Shown: positions 35,308-44,219 of the stretch, piece by piece
How positions within the stretch are numbered: position 1 is the first letter of the stretch
How the letters are laid out: each line of letters begins with the position of its first letter
Assembly (NCBI GenBank): GCA_965263215.1
Contig: OZ253663.1
Location: 1,612,001 to 1,676,000, forward strand
Reading direction: 5' to 3'
DNA from: UBA1672 sp965263215
Lineage (GTDB): Bacteria > Pseudomonadota > Alphaproteobacteria > Micavibrionales > Micavibrionaceae
Length of the DNA: 64,000 bases
Translations under genes and position numbers: made by a program
The notes under the pieces: generated by a model
What the model was told of the DNA's origin: nothing
Databases searched by the model: none
Seen by the model: only the letters and a program-made list of their open reading frames with translations

Positions 35308-37373
35308 TATTCTGCGGCCTCTCTGAATTCTTCGTCTTTGCTAAATGAACTTACACACTGACGCATGGTATCCGATGCGCGGCAAATTGCGTTCTTGTAA
35401 TAGTAATTCTGTGAAGGTGATTTAAACCCGTCTTTTAGGACTTTTCCTTTATGTGAAAACTTGTTCCATTTGGCCGGAATGATCTCATTTATGGCCTTAA
35501 AAACGGGCCATTCTTTTTTAATTCGGGCCCGAATTTCTGACGCAGAATTATAAGGTAACTTGTCTTTTCCGATATGCTCCGACAGCGCTCGCAAAATTGC
35601 CCAATCCTCTTTGGCTTCACCCGGTGGGCTAACCGCCCGTTTGGCCATTTGCGGACGTCCTTCCGTGTTCACATAAATGCCGTCTTTTTCAGTGTAAGCG
35701 GCAGATGGTAAAATTACATCCGCGCGCTCTGCACCGTGATCACCATGATGCCCTTGATAAATTACAAATGTTTGCCAGCCGATATTGACGCGGGCATTAA
35801 ACTCATCCGCACCGAGCAAATAAACGGCCTTGATTGAGCCATCCTTCGTGCCAGCCATAATATCCGTAAAGCCTTTCCCGCTTTTTTGCGGAATAAAACC
35901 TATATCAAGGCCACCAACACGTGAAGCGGCATTATGAAGGACGTTAAACCCATTCCAGTCTTTGGTAATTACACCAAGATCTTCGGCAGCTTTATGCAAA
36001 AGAGCCTGAACAGCCAAACCATCATCACGGCAGAAAACACCAGAGCCAACAATCATCATTGGTTTCTTGGCCTTAACCTTACCGGCATATTGTTTAGCGA
36101 GTTTTTCTAAATCTTTTGGCCCTGTGCCCATGTGTTCATAGGGGTACGTCAGATCCGCTTCTTCCCCGATCAGTGAAATAGGAATACGTTTTTCAAGCCA
36201 GTTTTTACGAATACGTGCATTAACAAGCGTTGCTTCATGACGTGGGTTTACACCAACCAGTAAAATCGCGTCGGCCTCATCAATGGCCGCGATGGTTGAA
36301 TTGAAGATATACGAGCTACGGCTATCCGTATCATATACGCCGCCATCTGTACGACAATCTATATTTGGGCTGCCGATTGATGTCATTAAATCTTTCATGG
36401 CCGTCATGGCCTCGACGTCAACAAGGTCACCTGCGACCGCAGCAATTTCTGCAGGCTTTAAACCAGATAGCTTATTTTTTATGTGAGCGAATGCTTGCTC
36501 CCAACTCGCTTCCTGAAGTTTACCGCTCTGCTCATCACGAATATACGGACGATCAAGACGCGCTTTACCAAGACCGTCATAAGAAAAGCGTGAACGGTCG
36601 TCTATCCATTCCTCATTAATATCCTCATTCAGACGCGGCAATATGCGCATCACCTCACGTCCGCGCGCGTCAATGCGAATGTTACAGCCAAGCGCATCAT
36701 GGACATCAATGCTTTCGGTTTTTTTCAATTCCCAGATTCTGGCCTTAAATTTATAGGGCTTAGAAGTAAGTGCGCCCACAGGACAAATATCAATGAGGTT
36801 ACCGGAGAGCTCTGTGCTGACGACTTCATCGATGAATGTGCCAATCTCCGCATCTTCACCGCGGTTAAATTGCCCAAGAACAGGCGTTCCCGCAATTTCT
36901 TCTGCGAAACGAACGCAGCGCGTACAATTAATACAGCGTGTCATAATAGTGCCAACGAGTGGCCCAAGGTCTTTGTCTTTAACGGCGCGCTTATTCTCAT
37001 GATAACGTGAGCGATCAAATCCGTAGGCTACGGCTTGATCTTGCAAGTCACATTCGCCGCCTTGATCGCAGATCGGGCAATCCAAAGGGTGATTAATCAG
37101 GAGCATCTCCATCACACCCTTACGCGCCTTTTTCACCATTTCTGATTCGGTTTTAACAACCATGCCATCGCCACATGCCATCGCACATGATGCAGCGGGT
37201 TTTGGTGGGCCGCCCTCAATCTCGACTAAACACATACGGCAATTTGCCGGAACAGATAGTTTGTCATGGTAACAAAAGCGCGGGATTTCCACGCCTAGCT
37301 GCTCAGCTGCTTGCAGGATACTTGTCCCCGGCTCGACGTCGATTTCCATGTCATTGATCGTTAGTTTAGGCAT
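35307..37373 (-). CDS. nuoG: NADH-quinone oxidoreductase subunit G
   Basis: Iron-sulfur subunit of the NADH-oxidising arm. The N-terminal 2Fe-2S domain has Cys34, Cys45, Cys48 and Cys63. Next is the His95/Cys99/Cys102/Cys108 4Fe-4S site in HPLDCPICDQGGECDLQ, and then CINCTRCVRFAEEIAGT. The remaining 470 residues are the molybdopterin-oxidoreductase-like domain, which has lost its cofactor in complex I. The 688-residue length fits alphaproteobacterial and mitochondrial forms. Its upstream neighbour is the divergent purL, not nuoF, so it needs its own promoter in the 115-bp gap. Confidence 0.97.
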   Translation of the reverse strand: MPKLTINDMEIDVEPGTSILQAAEQLGVEIPRFCYHDKLSVPANCRMCLVEIEGGPPKPAASCAMACGDGMVVKTESEMVKKARKGVMEMLLINHPLDCPICDQGGECDLQDQAVAYGFDRSRYHENKRAVKDKDLGPLVGTIMTRCINCTRCVRFAEEIAGTPVLGQFNRGEDAEIGTFIDEVVSTELSGNLIDICPVGALTSKPYKFKARIWELKKTESIDVHDALGCNIRIDARGREVMRILPRLNEDINEEWIDDRSRFSYDGLGKARLDRPYIRDEQSGKLQEASWEQAFAHIKNKLSGLKPAEIAAVAGDLVDVEAMTAMKDLMTSIGSPNIDCRTDGGVYDTDSRSSYIFNSTIAAIDEADAILLVGVNPRHEATLVNARIRKNWLEKRIPISLIGEEADLTYPYEHMGTGPKDLEKLAKQYAGKVKAKKPMMIVGSGVFCRDDGLAVQALLHKAAEDLGVITKDWNGFNVLHNAASRVGGLDIGFIPQKSGKGFTDIMAGTKDGSIKAVYLLGADEFNARVNIGWQTFVIYQGHHGDHGAERADVILPSAAYTEKDGIYVNTEGRPQMAKRAVSPPGEAKEDWAILRALSEHIGKDKLPYNSASEIRARIKKEWPVFKAINEIIPAKWNKFSHKGKVLKDGFKSPSQNYYYKNAICRASDTMRQCVSSFSKDEEFREAAE

Positions 37374-37488
37374 TTATTCTATTTTCTTCCGCTTTTGGCG
37401 CGTTTCACTCAATTAGAGTATTGAAATATATCTCGGACTACTATTTAATCTGCGCGTGAACGAAGATCAAGTGAGACTTGAAAATTAT
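37374..37488. promoter_or_regulatory. Divergent intergenic region nuoG / purL
   Basis: This 115-bp region must supply promoters for both minus-strand nuoG and plus-strand purL. It is AT-rich in the middle. The best plus-strand candidate, TTGAAA followed by TATTTA, has a spacer of about 15 nt, which is short. I see no clear purine-repressor operator or riboswitch. The role follows from the gene arrangement. Confidence 0.35.
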
Positions 37489-40395
37489 ATGCCCACTCGT
37501 ATAGAAATTCTAGCCCATAAAGATGATGGGCGTGCAAATAAAATCGAAAAAATACTGGAGTCTATGGGCGTAAGCTCTTCTGTCCGTGCTGTTGATGTGT
37601 ATTCATCAGAAAGCGCTGCGGCAAAAGAAAAAACATTTGCCGAGAGTCTGGCCAATCCCGTAACTCAGAAAATCAATCAAACACCTGATGATTTTGATTG
37701 GGCGTTGGAAATCGGATACCTGCCCGGTGTGACTGATAATGTTGGTCACACAACGTCAGAACTTCTTGCTTTATCCTCGAATGATAATGACGAACAGGCC
37801 TGCTACTCATCAAGGCTGTATCTCATTAAGGCCGATACAGACCGAGAAGAGATTGACCGCCTTGCCAGAAGAATTTCGAATAAGTTGATTCAACGCATAT
37901 CCGTCAAAACCAATGAGGAATATAAACGCGACGGCGGTATGGATATCGTTATTCCGAAGGTCATGCTCGATAATAAAGGTACGGCCGCGGATAAGGTTGA
38001 TCTGAATATTTCCGATGAAGAGTTAGAGATCATTGGCACCAAAGGGATTGTCAATGCAGATGGTTCTCGCAGAGGCCCTCTTGGCTTATCCCTACTTTAT
38101 ATGAAGGCCATACAAGAGTATTTCAAAAAAGAAGGCCGCGAAGCGACTGACATTGAAATTGAAACACTGGCACAAACATGGTCAGAGCATTGTAAGCACA
38201 CGATTTTTGCTTCGCCGATTGATGAAGTGACTGACGGCCTTTATAAGCACTATATTAAGCGTGCAACCAAAGAAATTAGAGCAGAGCGTGGTGACACTGA
38301 CATTTGCGTATCTGTTTTTTCTGATAACGCGGGCGGGATTATCTTTGATGATGAATATCTAATCACCGATAAAGTGGAAACGCATAACTCCCCTTCTGCG
38401 CTTGACCCGTTTGGCGGTGCGATTACAGGTATTGTTGGTGTAAACCGCGATTGTGTTGGCTTTGGTCAAGGCGCGAAGCCTGTCGTGAATCGCTATGGGT
38501 TTTGTTTAGCTGACCCACGATCACGACCTAATTATTTCCGTGATAAAGATTGTACCGATGCCCTGCTCCCTCCGGCTAATATCATGAATGGTGTTGTCGC
38601 CGGTGTTGAGGCAGGTGGAAATTGTTCAGGTATCCCAACACCTGCGGGCTTTGTTTATTTCGATGAACGCTTTGCAGGCAAGCCATTGGTATTCGTTGGT
38701 ACAATAGGTCTTATTCCGCGTGAAATTAACGGCAAGCCCGGACATGAGAAAAAAGCCAATGCAGGTGATAAAATCGTTATGGCAGGCGGGCGCGTTGGTG
38801 CAGATGGTATTCACGGCGCGACATTTTCATCTGTTGCGCTTGATGAAGGCTCACCCGCGACGGCAGTTCAAATCGGCGATCCGATTACGCAAAAGAAAAT
38901 GTCTGATGCGATTGTTAAAGAGGTTCGTGACAAAGGCTGGTATAGCGGTATTACCGATAACGGCGCGGGCGGGCTATCATCATCAGTTGGTGAAATGGCC
39001 GAGCAATCAGGTGGTTTCCATCTGGAACTGGAAAAAGTGCCGTTGAAATATCCCGGCCTATCGCCTTGGGAAGTCTGGATTTCCGAATCACAGGAGCGTA
39101 TGACGCTCGCTGTACCGCCTGAAAACACAGATAAGTTGATTGAGTTTTTTGCTAAGCGTGGAGTAGAGGCCACAGTGCTTGGCACATACACTGATTCAGG
39201 GCGCGCGGAAATCACATGGCATGATGAAAAAATCATGGATATCGAAATGGATTTCCTCCATGACGGAAATCCGGAAACGCCACTAAAAACAACATTTACG
39301 CGCGGTGGTGACCCAGAACCCGATATTCTAGAACCCAAGAGTTATGATCAAACACTTATCGATATGATGGGGCGTTTGAATATTTGTTCCAAGGAATTTA
39401 TCGCCACGCAATATGACCATAACGTGCAAGGTTCTGCTGTTCTTGGCCCGATACAGGGTAAGGGGCGTGTTTATGCGGAGGCGAGTGTTTCCCGCCCTGT
39501 GCTAGATTCTCCTAAAGGTGTTGTTCTATCGCAAGGATTATTCCCACGATACAGCGATATTGACACAGCGGCTATGGCGGCGGCGGGTCTGGATATGGCG
39601 GTACGTAATGCCGTGGCGGCTGGTGTTGATTTTAATCAACTCGCCCTACTCGATAATTTCTGTTGGTGTTCATCGGATGAGCCAGAGCGTTTGGGGCAAC
39701 TTAAGCGCGCCGTTGAGACAATCTATGATATGGCCGTGAAATACCAAACGCCGTTTATTTCCGGCAAGGACAGCATGTTCAATGATTTCAAAGGCTATGA
39801 TGAAAATGGAAAAGCCATTAAAGTCTCTGCGCCCCCTACTTTGCTTGTCTCAAGTATTGGTGTCATTCCGCATGTGGAGCGTTCTATTTCTATCGCACCG
39901 AAGGCAACAGGTGATTTGGTGTATTTGCTAGGCGCAACAAAAGATGAGCTTGGCGCATCAGAATATTATGACCATTTAGGGCATCTGGGGAATAACGTGC
40001 CGGAAACGGATTCACATCAAAATTTACGCCTTTATAAACTCTACGCCCGTGCAAGCCGTGATCGTTTAATCGCCTCTGCGATGGCTGTTGGCTATGGCGG
40101 CTTGGGGGCGACATTGGCGAAAAAAGCGATTGCCGGACAGATGGGGCTAGATATTGATTTATCTAAGATTGATCTGCGCGCCGATAAAGCTTTGTTCTCA
40201 GAAAGTACAGGCCGCATTGTAGTGACCGTCGCGCCGCAGAATAAAAAGGCGTTTGAACGCAATTTCAAGGGGTTTGAAGATTGTCATTATATTGGCTCAG
40301 TCGCGCATAGCGAAAACCTGTTTATTCGCGACACGATAAAAGTTGATATTGCTGATTTGGAAAAAGCCTATAAGGCAACGCTGAAGGATTATTGA
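37489..40395 (+). CDS. purL: Phosphoribosylformylglycinamidine synthase, PurS-PurL fused large type
   Basis: Converts FGAR to FGAM in purine synthesis using ammonia from PurQ. The 968-residue protein has an N-terminal PurS-like domain (about 1-85), with FDWALEIGYLPGVTDNVGHT following near residue 80, then the synthetase body with WSEHCKHTIF (active-site His) and ETHNSPSALDPFGGAITG. Typical alphaproteobacterial PurL is about 740 residues with separate PurS. This longer form resembles versions I associate with Deltaproteobacteria such as Desulfovibrio. I take the ATG at 37489; a GTG 33 bp upstream is also in frame but lacks a ribosome binding site. Inserted between nuoG and nuoF on the opposite strand. 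Confidence 0.95.
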   Translation: MPTRIEILAHKDDGRANKIEKILESMGVSSSVRAVDVYSSESAAAKEKTFAESLANPVTQKINQTPDDFDWALEIGYLPGVTDNVGHTTSELLALSSNDNDEQACYSSRLYLIKADTDREEIDRLARRISNKLIQRISVKTNEEYKRDGGMDIVIPKVMLDNKGTAADKVDLNISDEELEIIGTKGIVNADGSRRGPLGLSLLYMKAIQEYFKKEGREATDIEIETLAQTWSEHCKHTIFASPIDEVTDGLYKHYIKRATKEIRAERGDTDICVSVFSDNAGGIIFDDEYLITDKVETHNSPSALDPFGGAITGIVGVNRDCVGFGQGAKPVVNRYGFCLADPRSRPNYFRDKDCTDALLPPANIMNGVVAGVEAGGNCSGIPTPAGFVYFDERFAGKPLVFVGTIGLIPREINGKPGHEKKANAGDKIVMAGGRVGADGIHGATFSSVALDEGSPATAVQIGDPITQKKMSDAIVKEVRDKGWYSGITDNGAGGLSSSVGEMAEQSGGFHLELEKVPLKYPGLSPWEVWISESQERMTLAVPPENTDKLIEFFAKRGVEATVLGTYTDSGRAEITWHDEKIMDIEMDFLHDGNPETPLKTTFTRGGDPEPDILEPKSYDQTLIDMMGRLNICSKEFIATQYDHNVQGSAVLGPIQGKGRVYAEASVSRPVLDSPKGVVLSQGLFPRYSDIDTAAMAAAGLDMAVRNAVAAGVDFNQLALLDNFCWCSSDEPERLGQLKRAVETIYDMAVKYQTPFISGKDSMFNDFKGYDENGKAIKVSAPPTLLVSSIGVIPHVERSISIAPKATGDLVYLLGATKDELGASEYYDHLGHLGNNVPETDSHQNLRLYKLYARASRDRLIASAMAVGYGGLGATLAKKAIAGQMGLDIDLSKIDLRADKALFSESTGRIVVTVAPQNKKAFERNFKGFEDCHYIGSVAHSENLFIRDTIKVDIADLEKAYKATLKDY

Positions 40396-40397
40396 GT

Positions 40398-41216
40398 ATG
40401 ACCGCAAAAGTAATAGTTCTCAGTGGGTATGGATTAAATTGTGAGGAAGAAACACTCTTCGCGTTCAAACATTGTGGCCTCGAAGGTGATATCGTTCACA
40501 TCAATGATTTAATTGAAACACCTAAAATTTTGGATAACTATCAAGTGCTCGCGATACCGGGCGGGTTTTCATACGGTGATGATACGGGATCAGGCAATGC
40601 ATTTGCACAGAAAATGAAATTAGCACTATGGGGTGATTTGAAGAAATTCGTAGAACGCGACACCCTAACCATTGGTATATGTAACGGCTGTCAAATTCTC
40701 GTTAATCTTGGTCTTGTGCCTGCGCTGAACACATACGGGGAACGCGATGTTGCGGTAACATACAATGCTTCCGCGCGTTACCAATGTCGTTGGATTGATT
40801 TAAAAATTGAGAGTGACACGCCTTGGTTGACTGGAATTGAAACAATGCATATTCCAGTCGCACATGGTGAAGGTCGTTTTATGATGGAAGATAATACGCT
40901 TGAGGCACTTAAGACGAACGGCCAAATCGCAGCGCGCTATATTAAGGCAGATGGCTCTTATGCAGATGAAGAATTTCCCCATAATCCGAATGGCTCGGCT
41001 TATGACATTGCGGCAATGACTGATAAAACAGGTAAAGTCCTTGCGATTATGCCCCACCCTGAGCGCGGCATGTTCACATGGCAACGTGACGATTATCATG
41101 AATTGAAAGATCAAGCACAGCGTGATGGTAAAACTTTGGCTGATGATTCCGACGGAATACAAATATTCAAAAATGCGGCAAAGTATTTTCAAGCTGAAAT
41201 GAAGAAGAGTGCCTAA
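40398..41216 (+). CDS. purQ: Phosphoribosylformylglycinamidine synthase, glutaminase subunit PurQ
   Basis: Class I glutamine amidotransferase that supplies ammonia to PurL. The 272-residue protein contains GGFSYGDDTGSG, the nucleophile elbow GICNGCQ (Cys95) and the His/Glu pair in IMPHPERGMF. It is longer than the 220-230 residues of PurQ that works with small PurL and PurS, matching the long PurL form next to it. The ATG at 40398 lies 2 bp after the purL stop and has AAGGA about 10 nt upstream; a TTG at 40392 is less likely. It converges on the orphan gene at 41230 with a 13-bp gap. Confidence 0.95.
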   Translation: MTAKVIVLSGYGLNCEEETLFAFKHCGLEGDIVHINDLIETPKILDNYQVLAIPGGFSYGDDTGSGNAFAQKMKLALWGDLKKFVERDTLTIGICNGCQILVNLGLVPALNTYGERDVAVTYNASARYQCRWIDLKIESDTPWLTGIETMHIPVAHGEGRFMMEDNTLEALKTNGQIAARYIKADGSYADEEFPHNPNGSAYDIAAMTDKTGKVLAIMPHPERGMFTWQRDDYHELKDQAQRDGKTLADDSDGIQIFKNAAKYFQAEMKKSA

Positions 41217-41229
41217 TTAATTTACTGCT

Positions 41230-41967
41230 TTAATACGGGTAAAAATCGTAAACTGTGATCTGGTTCGTATGATCAGTTTCTGATCCACCGCGCGCATGCA
41301 AAAGTTGTTCACTGTCATTAATATGCATCGTTACCGTACTGTGCCCTTGCGCCCATGTGTGCGCAAACTTCGCTTCAGTTGGAATATTTGCGTAAACTTG
41401 GTCAGTAAATTCTGGGAATTCTTTGATAATGACATCTCTGACTTTTCGTTCATCAGGCTCTAATGAAAAGGCGTAATCCTCTGCCCCCATCTTTTTAAGA
41501 GCTTCTAGTGCCGCGTCTGGAATTCCTAAAGGTGACATTTCAGTAATCGCCAATCGCACGTGCTCGGGCAATGCAAAATATGTCGGAGCCTCTCTTGAGA
41601 CGTCATTAGGATTAAACAAGATCGATGATTTAGAACGATCATTCATCTTTTCGCCTAAAAAATCGAAATGGAATGGGTCTTGTTCAAGAACATTTGTATC
41701 TGATCTGGTATTTGAAATTGGAGCATTTGGCATTCTGCTACAAAACGCATTATCAAAAACGATCAAAGGTACTTCGCGAGATAAGTCATAAAGCTCTCCG
41801 TTTGCAGGTGCGCCTGTGTATGGATTTTTCTTAATAACCGTACCAATGTCGGTTTTTTCTTCAAATGTCACACGCAAAACAAAACTGCGCTCGAATGCGC
41901 AGGATTTAACTTTTGATCTGAATATTTCATCTATGCGAAGTTCTGCTTCGTCTATATCTAAACCCAT
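41230..41967 (-). CDS. Uncharacterised protein, possible TauD-like fold
   Basis: Not recognised with confidence. The 245-residue soluble protein contains His100-x-Asp102 (QDPFHFDF), PTYFALPEHV (128-137) and a distal His224 in NDSEQLLHARGG. These short blocks recall the arrangement in TauD-type iron/2-oxoglutarate oxygenases, but the conserved arginine about 15 residues after the distal His is missing (the tail is ITVYDFYPY). It may be a degenerate or different member, or the resemblance may be chance. It lies 39 bp downstream of nuoF on the same strand, at the edge of the purLQ insertion. The protein at 31466-32215 shows similar spacing at the other nuo break. Confidence 0.6.
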   Translation of the reverse strand: MGLDIDEAELRIDEIFRSKVKSCAFERSFVLRVTFEEKTDIGTVIKKNPYTGAPANGELYDLSREVPLIVFDNAFCSRMPNAPISNTRSDTNVLEQDPFHFDFLGEKMNDRSKSSILFNPNDVSREAPTYFALPEHVRLAITEMSPLGIPDAALEALKKMGAEDYAFSLEPDERKVRDVIIKEFPEFTDQVYANIPTEAKFAHTWAQGHSTVTMHINDSEQLLHARGGSETDHTNQITVYDFYPY

Positions 41968-42006
41968 AGCACAATAATATTGTAAGAATTAAATTATGTC
42001 AATTTT

Positions 42007-43290
42007 CTAAGCAGCAGCAATTTTTCGGTATTCCATGATTCTGTGCTCCATTTCAGGGCGGAAATGTTTGATAAGTCCCTGCACTGGCCATGCTGCAGCA
42101 TCGCCAAGAGCACAAATAGTATGCCCTTCGATTTCTTTGGTAACTTCATAAAGTTGATCAATTTCCTCAACCGTAGCGTTCCCCTGCACCATGCGTGTCA
42201 TCATACGCCAAAGCCAACCGGAGCCTTCGCGACATGGTGTACATTGGCCGCAACTTTCATGCATATAAAATTGTGATAAACGGCAGATGGCCTGAATAAC
42301 ATCGGTAGATTTATTCATAACAATAACCCCAGCCGTGCCCAGACCTGTACCAACTTCTCGCAAGGAATCAAAATCCATATGAATTGTGTCACATGTTGCC
42401 TTGGGTAACATTGGTGTCGATGAGCCACCGGGGATAACGGCAAGAAGGTTGTTCCACCCGCCACGAACACCGCCGCAATGTTTTTCAATAAGCTCTTTTA
42501 ATGGAATTCCCATTTCTTCTTCGACGTTACATGGGTTTTCAACATGGCCCGAAATACAAAACAGTTTCGTGCCTGCATTTTTCTCATCACGACCAAGAGA
42601 AGCAAACCATTTTGCGCCGCGCCTGATAATTTCAGGGACTACGGCAATCGTTTCCACGTTATTCACGGTTGTCGGGCAAGAATATAATCCCGCCATAGCA
42701 GGAAATGGCGGCTTGTTACGGGGCTGGCCTTTTTTGCCTTCTATCGATTCAATCAGTGCAGTTTCTTCACCACATATATACGCCCCCGCGCCACGGTGAA
42801 CAATAATATCAAAATCCCATCCTGATTTTGCGGCATTTTTTCCAAGTAAGCCTGCATCATAAGCCTCATGGATTGCTTTCCAAAGGTTAGAGCTCTCGTT
42901 GTAAAACTCCCCACGCACGTAAATATAAGCGGTATGTGCGCCCATAGCGAATCCCGCAATTAACGCGCCTTCGATCAGCTTATGAGGTTCGTTACGCAAA
43001 ATGTCACGATCTTTACATGTGCCAGGCTCTGATTCGTCGGCGTTGATGACAAGATAATGCGGACGCTCGCCGATCTCTTTGGGCATAAATGACCATTTTA
43101 GTCCTGTTGGAAACCCTGCGCCGCCACGGCCACGAAGGCCGGAGGCTTTCATTTCTTCAATAATGGATTCGCGGCCTTTTTTGATAATGCTTGCGGTTTT
43201 ATCCCAATCACCACGTTTTTGCGCAGCCTTAAGATCATAGCTTTCCCAACCGTAAAGATTTGTGAATATTCTGTCTTTATCATCAAGCAT
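42007..43290 (-). CDS. nuoF: NADH-quinone oxidoreductase subunit F
   Basis: NADH-binding flavoprotein subunit holding FMN and cluster N3. The 427 residues contain SGLRGRGGAGFPTGLKW for NADH/FMN binding, GAGAYICGEETALIESIEG, and the 4Fe-4S motif ESCGQCTPCREG near residue 350. Length is normal. The gene directly follows the small membrane gene at 43291 with no gap. Confidence 0.98.
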   Translation of the reverse strand: MLDDKDRIFTNLYGWESYDLKAAQKRGDWDKTASIIKKGRESIIEEMKASGLRGRGGAGFPTGLKWSFMPKEIGERPHYLVINADESEPGTCKDRDILRNEPHKLIEGALIAGFAMGAHTAYIYVRGEFYNESSNLWKAIHEAYDAGLLGKNAAKSGWDFDIIVHRGAGAYICGEETALIESIEGKKGQPRNKPPFPAMAGLYSCPTTVNNVETIAVVPEIIRRGAKWFASLGRDEKNAGTKLFCISGHVENPCNVEEEMGIPLKELIEKHCGGVRGGWNNLLAVIPGGSSTPMLPKATCDTIHMDFDSLREVGTGLGTAGVIVMNKSTDVIQAICRLSQFYMHESCGQCTPCREGSGWLWRMMTRMVQGNATVEEIDQLYEVTKEIEGHTICALGDAAAWPVQGLIKHFRPEMEHRIMEYRKIAAA

Positions 43291-43563
43291 TTATTTTTTC
43301 ACCACGACTAATCTATATTCCCCAAAGCCTTTGGTCATCAGGTATTTAATCACCTTAATAGACACATAAAGCCCTACTATTCCCCCTATCAACATAGATG
43401 GACCTTGCATCGTTTTTGGCTCAATTCCGAGAATTGTTGTCACCAGACCAATGGCAAATCCTGCAAGAATACTGCAGACAAGGACCAAAGGAATACTACG
43501 CCATGCCATGGCCCACCATATTTGCAACGCTATTTTGTCTGTCGGGATTTCTATATTCATCAA
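43291..43563 (-). CDS. Small membrane protein between nuoE and nuoF
   Basis: Function unknown. The 90-residue protein has two hydrophobic segments (about 24-45 and 56-74) separated by a short loop containing IEPKTMQGPS, with a basic C-terminus ending VVVKK. It overlaps the nuoE stop by 4 bp and abuts nuoF, so it is translated as part of the operon. It does not correspond to any of the 14 core complex I subunits, all of which are accounted for elsewhere. An assembly or accessory role is possible from position only. Confidence 0.75.
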   Translation of the reverse strand: MMNIEIPTDKIALQIWWAMAWRSIPLVLVCSILAGFAIGLVTTILGIEPKTMQGPSMLIGGIVGLYVSIKVIKYLMTKGFGEYRLVVVKK

Positions 43564-44219
43564 ACAACCTTCGCTTTCTTTGCAAGTTTCTTCAGCGTTG
43601 TTGGGCCGGCCGCAGACATAGATGCTTTACGACCGGTTTGTGATCCAATTGTCGGCTTCATATCCTCGGCAAGAATACTAAGTAATTCACGCATATTTTC
43701 AGGTGTTAAATCTTCGAAGTAGTCGTCATTAATTTGCACCATTGGCGCATTTACACACGCCCCCAGACATTCAACTTCCATTAGACTGAACTTACCGTCA
43801 GGTGTGGTTTCACCCATACCAACCCCCAGATGATCTTTCGCGGCATTTACAATGTCACCTGATCCACAGAGCCAACAAGGCGTTGTTGTACAGAACTGTA
43901 CAAGATATTGCCCGACAGGCGCGGTATTATACATGGAGTAGAAACTAGCCACTTCATAGACCTTAACTTTATGCATGTCTAAAAGATCGGCAATATGATC
44001 CATCGCGGCGCGTGGAATCCAACCACCATAAGGTGGATTAGCCGCCGCACCTTCTTGTGCGACCTGCCTCTGCGCGAGATCAAGTAAGGGCATTACGGCA
44101 GATTGCTGTCGTCCTTGTGGGTACAGTGCAATAATATCTTTAATATGCTGATCATACACCTTGTCGAATTCGAAGTGTTCCGGTTGGTAATCGGCATTTA
44201 AATCAAACGGCTTTTTCAT
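43560..44219 (-). CDS. nuoE: NADH-quinone oxidoreductase subunit E
   Basis: Thioredoxin-fold 2Fe-2S subunit (cluster N1a) of the NADH module. The 219 residues contain the four cysteine ligands in CTTTPCWLCGSG and VECLGACVNAPMVQIND. YEVASFYSMYNTAPVGQY upstream is the conserved helix. A basic tail (ending KKLAKKAKVV) follows the domain. Overlaps nuoD by 4 bp. Confidence 0.97.
   Translation of the reverse strand: MKKPFDLNADYQPEHFEFDKVYDQHIKDIIALYPQGRQQSAVMPLLDLAQRQVAQEGAAANPPYGGWIPRAAMDHIADLLDMHKVKVYEVASFYSMYNTAPVGQYLVQFCTTTPCWLCGSGDIVNAAKDHLGVGMGETTPDGKFSLMEVECLGACVNAPMVQINDDYFEDLTPENMRELLSILAEDMKPTIGSQTGRKASMSAAGPTTLKKLAKKAKVV

Noticed and set aside
37456..37488. GTG start for purL
   Set aside because: No ribosome binding site precedes it, and the PurS-like part begins just after the ATG at 37489.
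38868..39338. Minus-strand reading frame opposite purL
   Set aside because: It lies inside the conserved FGAM synthase body and resembles no protein; a shadow of the real gene.
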